In this document: piece by piece, positions 58,991-64,000 of the stretch | How the letters are laid out: each line of letters opens with the position of its first letter | Position numbering within the stretch: the stretch's first letter is position 1 | Source: Streptomyces sp. DSM 110735 | GTDB taxonomy: Bacteria > Actinomycetota > Actinomycetes > Streptomycetales > Streptomycetaceae | DNA: 64,000 nt | NCBI RefSeq assembly: GCF_016482685.1 | Contig: NZ_JACYHF010000011.1 | Span: 124,001 to 188,000, forward strand | Direction: 5' to 3' | Translations under genes and position numbers: made by a program | Notes under the pieces: model-generated | What the model was told of the DNA's origin: nothing | The model's input: the letters and a program-made list of their open reading frames with translations, nothing else | The model's database searches: none

Positions 58991-59280
58991 GTCCCGGCAC
59001 CCCCGGCCCGGGCCATGCCCGCTCCACCCGGGCCCGCGCACCCGCCCGAACCGGCGCCGCGTCGGCCAACTCCCGTCCACCCGCGTGCGAAAGCAGTCCG
59101 AGGAGGGCGCCGCTGGGTCCGGCACCGCCTCCCGTACGCCCGCGTGCGGAAGCCGTACGCCCGCGCGGACCCCCCACGCGCCCGCGCACCGCGACTCCGC
59201 GCCCGGGCGCGAGACCAGGCGCCCGCTGAAGCGCCGCAGGCCCCCCGCATCCCTTTGCGCGCGGCGTCGTTTGGACATAC

Positions 59281-59688
59281 GTGCACGCATACGACACCCC
59301 GCAGCGCCGGCCGACCGCCCTCACCCCCGTACCGCTCGTCCGGCCGGGGCAGGACGGCACCGGCGCCCCCTCGGCCACGCCGATCTACGACACGCTCTAC
59401 GCGGAGTGGGTCAAGACCTTCCGCACGCTGCCCGGCGACCGCAGCGGCGAGGAGGATCTGGAGTTCACGGCCTTCGGCAGCCTGCCGCAGAGCACCGGTT
59501 CGTACGGCGGGCACCGGCCGGGCTCGTTCAGCAGCTCCTACAGCGCCTACAGCGCGGGGGCGTACAGCGCGCGGCAGCAGTCGCAGTCCCAGTGGCAGCG
59601 GATCGGCACGATCGGGCGCCCGCAGGAGCCCGAGGCGCCGCGCCCGGACCGGGCGGCGCTGCCCCCGGCGCCGCGCCAGGGGAGCTGA
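59281..59688 (+). CDS. Conserved hypothetical protein
   Basis: 135 residues from GTG 59281. The first part is Pro/Arg/Thr-rich; the middle has IYDTLYAEWVKTFRTLPGDR followed by SGEEDLEFTAFGSL, which looks conserved, and the rest is a low-complexity Ser/Tyr/Gln tail (SSSYSAYSAGAYSARQQSQS). No signal, membrane helix or known domain. Codon use is normal for Streptomyces. It faces der, with a strong hairpin between. I infer no function. Confidence 0.65.
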   Translation: MHAYDTPQRRPTALTPVPLVRPGQDGTGAPSATPIYDTLYAEWVKTFRTLPGDRSGEEDLEFTAFGSLPQSTGSYGGHRPGSFSSSYSAYSAGAYSARQQSQSQWQRIGTIGRPQEPEAPRPDRAALPPAPRQGS

Positions 59689-59698
59689 ACAGACGCCG

Positions 59699-59740
59699 AA
59701 GGGCGGTCACCGGTTCCGAGGAGAACCGCTGACCGCCCTT
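59699..59740. terminator. Bidirectional terminator between the hypothetical gene and der
   Basis: AAGGGCGGTCA...GGTTC pairs with GAACC...TGACCGCCCTT around CGAGGA, with a two-base internal mismatch, and is followed by TTTCG on the plus strand. Confidence 0.85.
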
Positions 59741-59752
59741 TCGTCGTGCCCG

Positions 59753-61237
59753 TTACTTCTTCTTCGCGCCGCGCTTCTCGCGCACCCGCACCGAGATGTG
59801 GATCGGGGTGCCCTCGAAGCCGAACTCCTCGCGCAGGCGGCGCTCGATGAAGCGCCGGTAGCCCGCCTCGATGAAGCCGGAGGCGAAGAGGACGAAGCGC
59901 GGGGGCTTGGTGCCCGCCTGGGTGCCGAACAGGATGCGCGGCTGCTTGCCGCCCCGGACCGGGTGCGGGTGGGCGGCGGCCAGCTCGCCGAGGAAGGCGT
60001 TCAGACGGCCGGTGGGGACGCGGGTCTCCCAGCCCTCCAGCGCGGTCTCGATCGCCGGGACCAGCTTCTCCATGTGGCGCCCGGTACGGGCGGAGACGTT
60101 GACGCGCGGGGCCCAGGCGACCTGGCCCAGCTCGGTCTCGATCTCGCGCTCCAGGTAGTAGCGGCGCTCCTCGTCGAGGCTGTCCCACTTGTTGAAGGCG
60201 AGCACCACGGCGCGGCCCGCCTCGACCGCCATGGTGACGATGCGCTGGTCCTGGATCGAGATGTTCTCGGAGGCGTCCAGCAGGATGACGGCGACCTCCG
60301 CCTTCTCCACGGCGGCGGCCGTGCGCAGGGAGGCGTAGTAGTCGGCGCCCTGCTGGAGGTGGACGCGCTTGCGGATGCCCGCGGTGTCGACGAACTTCCA
60401 GGTCTTGCCGCCGAGGTCGATCATCTCGTCGACCGGGTCGCGGGTGGTGCCCGCCAGCTCGTTGACGACGACGCGCTCCTCGCCCGCGACCTTGTTCAGC
60501 AGCGAGGACTTGCCGACGTTCGGGCGGCCGATCAGGGCGATGCGGCGGGGACCGCCGACACCGGGACCGCCGAAGGTCTGCGCGGGCGCCTCGGGCAGCG
60601 CCTCCAGGACGGCGTCCAGCATGTCGCCGGTGCCGCGGCCGTGCAGCGCGGAGACCGGGTGCGGCTCGCCGAGACCGAGGGACCACAGGTAGGCGGCGTC
60701 GGACTCGCCGGACAGACCGTCAACCTTGTTGGCGGCCAGCACGACCGGCTTGCCCGCCTTGCGCAGCAGCCGGACGACCGCCTCGTCGGTGTCGGTGGCG
60801 CCGACCTTGGCGTCCACCACGAAGACGACCGCGTCGGCGGCCTCGATCGCGTACTCCGCCTGGGCGGCCACGGAGGCGTCGATGCCGAGGACGTCCTGCT
60901 CCCAGCCGCCGGTGTCGACGACCTTGAAGCGGCGGCCCGCCCACTCCGCCTCATAGGTGACGCGGTCGCGGGTGACGCCCGGCTTGTCCTCGACGACCGC
61001 CTCACGGCGACCGATGATCCGGTTCACCAGGGTCGACTTGCCGACATTGGGGCGGCCGACGACGGCGAGCACGGGAAGGGGGCCGTGGCCCGCCTCCTCG
61101 ATGGCGCCCTCGACAGCCTCGATGTCGAAGCCCTCGTCCGCGGCGAGCTGCATGAACTCCGCGTACTCGGCGTCGCCGAGAGCCCCGTGCTCGTACTCGT
61201 GCGCGGCCGAGCCGTCGGGCTGGTTCTGGTCGTTCAT
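59753..61237 (-). CDS. der: Ribosome-assembly GTPase Der (EngA)
   Basis: 494 residues. Two GTPase domains: G1 GRPNVGKST at residues 61-69 with DTGGWEQ (G3) and NKVDG (G4), and a second G1 GRPNVGKSS with DTAGIRKR and NKWD, plus a C-terminal KH-like domain (PPRFVLFASGFIEAGYRRFI). An acidic N-terminal extension of about 50 residues, rich in Glu and Ala, is usual in Streptomyces. Der is needed for 50S subunit maturation. It follows plsC with 63 bp between. Confidence 0.97.
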   Translation of the reverse strand: MNDQNQPDGSAAHEYEHGALGDAEYAEFMQLAADEGFDIEAVEGAIEEAGHGPLPVLAVVGRPNVGKSTLVNRIIGRREAVVEDKPGVTRDRVTYEAEWAGRRFKVVDTGGWEQDVLGIDASVAAQAEYAIEAADAVVFVVDAKVGATDTDEAVVRLLRKAGKPVVLAANKVDGLSGESDAAYLWSLGLGEPHPVSALHGRGTGDMLDAVLEALPEAPAQTFGGPGVGGPRRIALIGRPNVGKSSLLNKVAGEERVVVNELAGTTRDPVDEMIDLGGKTWKFVDTAGIRKRVHLQQGADYYASLRTAAAVEKAEVAVILLDASENISIQDQRIVTMAVEAGRAVVLAFNKWDSLDEERRYYLEREIETELGQVAWAPRVNVSARTGRHMEKLVPAIETALEGWETRVPTGRLNAFLGELAAAHPHPVRGGKQPRILFGTQAGTKPPRFVLFASGFIEAGYRRFIERRLREEFGFEGTPIHISVRVREKRGAKKK

Positions 61238-61300
61238 GAAGTCCGTACCTCGTCGTCGTTCGTGGTGATCGGTGGAAGTGGCCCGATTCGGGCGGTTCCA

Positions 61301-61969
61301 CTACTCAAGTGTCGCCCAGCGCCCGGTCAGGCGCCTGGCGTTTTCCAGGTGTGCGGTGAGCCGCTTCTGGATGCGCTCGGTCGCCTGGTCCAGCGCCTTG
61401 CGCGTACGCAGCCCGCTGCCGTCACCCGCTTCGAACGGGTCTCCGAAGACCACGTCCACGCGCGAGCGCAGCGGCGGCAGCGCCTTGATCAGGCGCCCGG
61501 GCTTCTCGGCGCTGCCGAGCACGCCCACGGGCACGATCGGCGCACCGCTGCGCACCGCGAAGTAGGCGAGCCCCGCGCGCAGCGAAGCGAAGTCGCCCTC
61601 GCCCCGGGTGCCCTCCGGGAAGATGCCGAGGACGCCGCCGCTCTCCAGGACGCCGAGCGCCCGGGCGATGGCGGTGCGGTCGGCGCTCGTGCGGTCCACC
61701 TTGAGCTGGCCGATGCCGGTCAAGAAGGGGTCCAGCGGACCGGTGAACGCCTCCTGCTTGATCAGGAAGTGCGTCGGCCGGGGCGCCACGCCCATGACCA
61801 TGGGTCCGTCGATGTTGTGCGAGTGGTTGACGGCGAAGATCACCGGTCCGCTCGCGGGCACCTTCCAGGCGCCGAGCACGCGCGGTCGCCACAGGCCGTA
61901 CATCAGGCCGACGCCGATGCGCCGGCCGATCTCGGCGCCCCGCTCGGAGGGCAGAGCCGGGTCGCTCAC
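61301..61969 (-). CDS. 1-acyl-sn-glycerol-3-phosphate acyltransferase (PlsC family)
   Basis: 222 residues from GTG 61969, overlapping the cmk stop (GTGA). Motif I is NHSHNIDG (H49-x4-D54), and motif III FPEGTRG is present. It transfers an acyl chain to lysophosphatidate or a related acceptor at the membrane face. Part of the cmk-plsC-der block conserved in Streptomyces; not proven to be the essential lysophosphatidate enzyme, since several PlsC homologues exist. Confidence 0.93.
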   Translation of the reverse strand: MSDPALPSERGAEIGRRIGVGLMYGLWRPRVLGAWKVPASGPVIFAVNHSHNIDGPMVMGVAPRPTHFLIKQEAFTGPLDPFLTGIGQLKVDRTSADRTAIARALGVLESGGVLGIFPEGTRGEGDFASLRAGLAYFAVRSGAPIVPVGVLGSAEKPGRLIKALPPLRSRVDVVFGDPFEAGDGSGLRTRKALDQATERIQKRLTAHLENARRLTGRWATLE

Positions 61970-62658
61970 TTCCCGGCCCGCTTCTCCTCGACCAGCGTGA
62001 CGACGCACTCGATGACCTGGGCGAGGGTCAGCTCGGTGGTGTCCACCTCGACCGCGTCGTCCGCCTTGGCGAGCGGGGAGGTCTTGCGGCTGGAGTCGGC
62101 CGCGTCCCGCTTGATCAGAGCCTCGCGGGTGGCGTTGACGTCGGCGCCCTTCAGCTCACCGCTGCGGCGGGCGGCGCGGGCCTCCGGGGAGGCGGTGAGG
62201 AAGATCTTGAGGTCGGCGTCGGGCAGCACGGTGGTGCCGATGTCGCGGCCCTCGACGACGATGCCCAGCTCGGCGGAGGTGGCGATCGTGCGCTGCAGCT
62301 CGGTGATCCGGGTGCGCACCTCGGGCACCGCGCTGACCGCGCTGACCTTGGAGGTGACCTCCTGGGTGCGGATCGGGGCGGCCACGTCGTACCCGTCCAC
62401 CGTGATGGTGGGGGCGGACGGGTCGGTGCCGGAGACGATCTCGGGCTTCCCGGCGACGGCGGCGATCGCGGTCGGGTCGTCCAGGTCGATGCCGTTGGTC
62501 ACCATCCACCAGGTGATGGCCCGGTACTGCGCGCCGGTGTCCAGGTAGCTGAGACCGAGCTGCGCGGCGACGGCCTTCGACGTGCTCGACTTGCCCGTGC
62601 CGGAGGGGCCGTCGATCGCGACGATCACGGGCTTGGTCGGGGCGGCGCCGTTTTCCAC
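61966..62658 (-). CDS. cmk: Cytidylate kinase
   Basis: 230 residues from ATG 62658. P-loop GPSGTGKS at 17-24, SYLDTGAQYRAITWW, the CMP-binding insert, VVEGRDIGTTVLPDADLKIF and RRDAADSSRKTSPLAKADDA-type segments (here KRDAADSSRKTSPLAKADDA) are all standard. It makes CDP from CMP and ATP. Overlaps plsC by 4 bp and follows tyrA after 140 bp. Confidence 0.97.
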   Translation of the reverse strand: MENGAAPTKPVIVAIDGPSGTGKSSTSKAVAAQLGLSYLDTGAQYRAITWWMVTNGIDLDDPTAIAAVAGKPEIVSGTDPSAPTITVDGYDVAAPIRTQEVTSKVSAVSAVPEVRTRITELQRTIATSAELGIVVEGRDIGTTVLPDADLKIFLTASPEARAARRSGELKGADVNATREALIKRDAADSSRKTSPLAKADDAVEVDTTELTLAQVIECVVTLVEEKRAGK

Positions 62659-62747
62659 GGGAGGGCACCTTCCTGGTGAAGGGTGGGCGGTGGGGTGCGG
62701 GACGCGAGGGCGCCCCGCACAAGGTTACTGGGTGTGGGTCACTCGTA

Positions 62748-62761
62748 CGGACGTACGTCCG
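62748..62761. promoter_or_regulatory. 14-bp perfect palindrome in the cmk-tyrA gap
   Basis: CGGACGTACGTCCG, in the 140-bp gap between the tyrA stop (62799) and the cmk start (62658). It may be an operator or part of the tyrA terminator; no partner site was seen elsewhere. Confidence 0.35.
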
Positions 62762-62798
62762 CCCCGGGACCAGCAGACCTTGAGCTGCCGGACCTTCG

Positions 62799-63884
62799 CT
62801 ACTGCCGCAGCGCCCAGCCGCGCTCGCGCAGCGCCTCGGTCAGGACGGGCACCGCCTTGGGCTCGACCATGAGCTGGACGAGACCTGCCTGCTGCCCGGT
62901 GGCGTGCTCGATACGGACGTCCTCCACGTTGACCCCGGCGCGGCCCGCGTCCGCGAAGATGCGGGCGAGCTGTCCGGGCTGGTCGTCGATGAGGACGGCG
63001 ACGGTCTCGTAGGCGCGCGGGGCGGAGCCGTGCTTGCCGGGCACCCGGACCTGTCCGGCGTTGCCGCGCCGCAGCACGTCCTCGATGCCCGCGCCGCCCG
63101 CGCGCCGCTTGTCCTCGTCGGAGGACTGCAGGGCACGCAGCGCGCGCACGGTCTCGTCCAGGTCGGCGGAGACGTCCGCGAGGAGGTCGGCGACGGGTCC
63201 GGGGTTGGCGGAGAGGATGTCGATCCACATCCGGGGGTCGGAGGCGGCGATCCGGGTCACGTCCCGGATGCCCTGCCCGCACAGCCGTACGGCAGCCTCC
63301 TCGGCGTTCTCCAGACGCGCCGCGACCATGCTGGAGACCAGGTGCGGCATGTGGGAGACGAGGGCGACGGCGCGGTCGTGGGCGTCGGCGTCCATGACGA
63401 CCGGCACGGCACGGCAGTGCGAGACCAGCTCCAGGGCGAGGTTCAGCACCTCGGTGTCGGTGTCCCGGGTGGGCGTGAGCACCCACGGGCGCCCCTCGAA
63501 GAGGTCGGCGGTGGCGGCCAGCGGGCCGGACTTCTCGCGCCCGGACATGGGGTGGGTGCCGATGTACGCCGAGAGGTCGAGGCCGAGCGCCTCCAGCTCG
63601 CGGCGCGGACCGCCCTTGACGCTGGCCACGTCGATGTAGCCGCGGGCCACGCCCCGGCGCATGGCGTCGGCGAGGACGGCGGCGACGTGCGCGGGCGGGG
63701 CGGCGACGATCGCGAGGTCGACGGGACCCTCGGGCGGCGCGTCGGTACCGGCGCCGAGCGCGGCGGCGGTACGGGCCTGCCCGGGGTCGTGGTCGGAGAG
63801 GTGGACGGTGACGCCCCGCTGGGTGAGGGCGAGCGCGGCGGAGGTGCCGATGAGCCCGGTGCCGATGACGAGTGCGGTCCTCAC
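62799..63884 (-). CDS. tyrA: Prephenate dehydrogenase
   Basis: 361 residues from GTG 63884. Rossmann GTGLIGTSAALALTQRG, then GTHPMSGREKSGPLAATADL, VMDADAHDRAVALVSHMPHL and a C-terminal ACT-like part (VAVLIDDQPGQLARIFADAG). It makes 4-hydroxyphenylpyruvate for tyrosine synthesis from prephenate with NAD. The start overlaps the stop of a short upstream frame (GTGA) that resembles the beginning of AroH-type chorismate mutase. Confidence 0.95.
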   Translation of the reverse strand: MRTALVIGTGLIGTSAALALTQRGVTVHLSDHDPGQARTAAALGAGTDAPPEGPVDLAIVAAPPAHVAAVLADAMRRGVARGYIDVASVKGGPRRELEALGLDLSAYIGTHPMSGREKSGPLAATADLFEGRPWVLTPTRDTDTEVLNLALELVSHCRAVPVVMDADAHDRAVALVSHMPHLVSSMVAARLENAEEAAVRLCGQGIRDVTRIAASDPRMWIDILSANPGPVADLLADVSADLDETVRALRALQSSDEDKRRAGGAGIEDVLRRGNAGQVRVPGKHGSAPRAYETVAVLIDDQPGQLARIFADAGRAGVNVEDVRIEHATGQQAGLVQLMVEPKAVPVLTEALRERGWALRQ

Positions 63885-64000
63885 CGGGTGCCGCCCTGCC
63901 GCCGGACGCCGCTCACGTGGGAAAAGCCCTCGGGACGCCGTGTGGGACCGGCCTCGTCCCGCCGCCGCGGGACCGCCCCCCGGACCGCTCGTACCGCCAC
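63881..64000 (-). pseudogene. aroH: Remnant of AroH-type chorismate mutase before tyrA
   Basis: Reading the minus strand from 64000 gives GTG then VAVRAVRGAV..RRRDEAG, the start of actinobacterial AroH (VAVRAVRGAVQLERDEAGH). After this the frame runs into unrelated residues and stops at TGA 63883-63881, 39 codons in all, where a full gene needs about 120. The stop overlaps the tyrA GTG. It reads as a gene shortened by an internal deletion, with translational coupling to tyrA kept. The window ends at the first codon, so a longer N-terminus cannot be ruled out. Confidence 0.5.

Noticed and set aside
57630..59378. 582-codon minus-strand open frame across the repeat block and the hypothetical gene at 57840
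   Set aside because: Gly/Arg/Trp-rich low-complexity sequence, antisense to a gene with normal codon use and a ribosome site.
1..64000. tRNA, rRNA, CRISPR array, insertion sequence or prophage
   Set aside because: None seen on reading either strand; no transposase, integrase, repeat-spacer array or attachment-site duplication was recognised. A tRNAscan or ISfinder search was not possible.

Overview
The window is chromosomal DNA from a Streptomyces (or very close actinomycete). GC is very high, third codon positions are almost always G or C, GTG and TTG starts are common, many neighbouring genes overlap by 4 bp (ATGA, GTGA, TTGA), and the gene set is typical of the genus: streptogrisin proteases, SflA, an LAXTG-anchored surface protein and the tyrA-cmk-plsC-der block. 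From memory the order resembles the S. coelicolor SCO1690-SCO1761 interval; no alignment was run. I saw no rRNA, tRNA, CRISPR array, insertion sequence or prophage. About 55 genes are called. The left end cuts an acyl-CoA dehydrogenase and the right end lies at the start codon of what looks like a chorismate mutase remnant.

Layout. 1-12.2 kb is catabolic and regulatory: an acyl-CoA dehydrogenase divergent from a TetR regulator, an ArsR regulator, a DMT exporter, a zinc alcohol dehydrogenase/aldehyde dehydrogenase pair, a molybdopterin oxidoreductase, a TetR gene divergent from homogentisate dioxygenase (hmgA), a GntR regulator and a stand-alone protein resembling a type ISP specificity domain. 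12.4-19.2 kb holds sigK-rskA facing away from DUF4331 protein, TPR membrane protein and NicO-type nickel/cobalt exporter genes. A Ser/Thr kinase and a secreted SGNH lipase follow. 22-30.7 kb is a surface-polysaccharide cluster: two GT2 glycosyltransferases, a polysaccharide deacetylase, a 1252-residue flippase/membrane-enzyme fusion and a convergent membrane-anchored glycosidase.

30.7-37.4 kb carries an AAA ATPase, a DUF72 protein, a YtrA-like GntR regulator, a GNAT/DUF402 pair, a methyltransferase, a small AA10 LPMO-like surface protein and a lipase. 37.6-42.1 kb is a mutagenesis operon (dnaE2 plus a Y-family polymerase relative without catalytic carboxylates) under two LexA-like boxes. 42.5-44.9 kb encodes two streptogrisins. 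45.1-49.3 kb is a probable sulphur-source locus: flavoprotein plus ABC permease, divergent from a cysteine-type leader peptide and a binding lipoprotein. sflA, a second acyl-CoA dehydrogenase, a DHA2 exporter, a mannosyltransferase-like protein, a PAP2 phosphatase, an I78 inhibitor and an Rpf-LysM protein lead to the block der, plsC, cmk, tyrA.

Links across the window. A 19-bp palindrome of the form AAACTAGC-N3-GCTAGTTT occurs at the acyl-CoA dehydrogenase/TetR divergent promoter, before the aldehyde dehydrogenase operon, and 46 kb away before the second acyl-CoA dehydrogenase, which suggests one TetR-controlled oxidation regulon. Other notable points are the leader peptide with a pyrimidine-rich 5' tract, a 26-bp perfect inverted repeat that includes the 3' coding end of the glycosidase, and the apparent loss of most of a chorismate mutase gene before tyrA.
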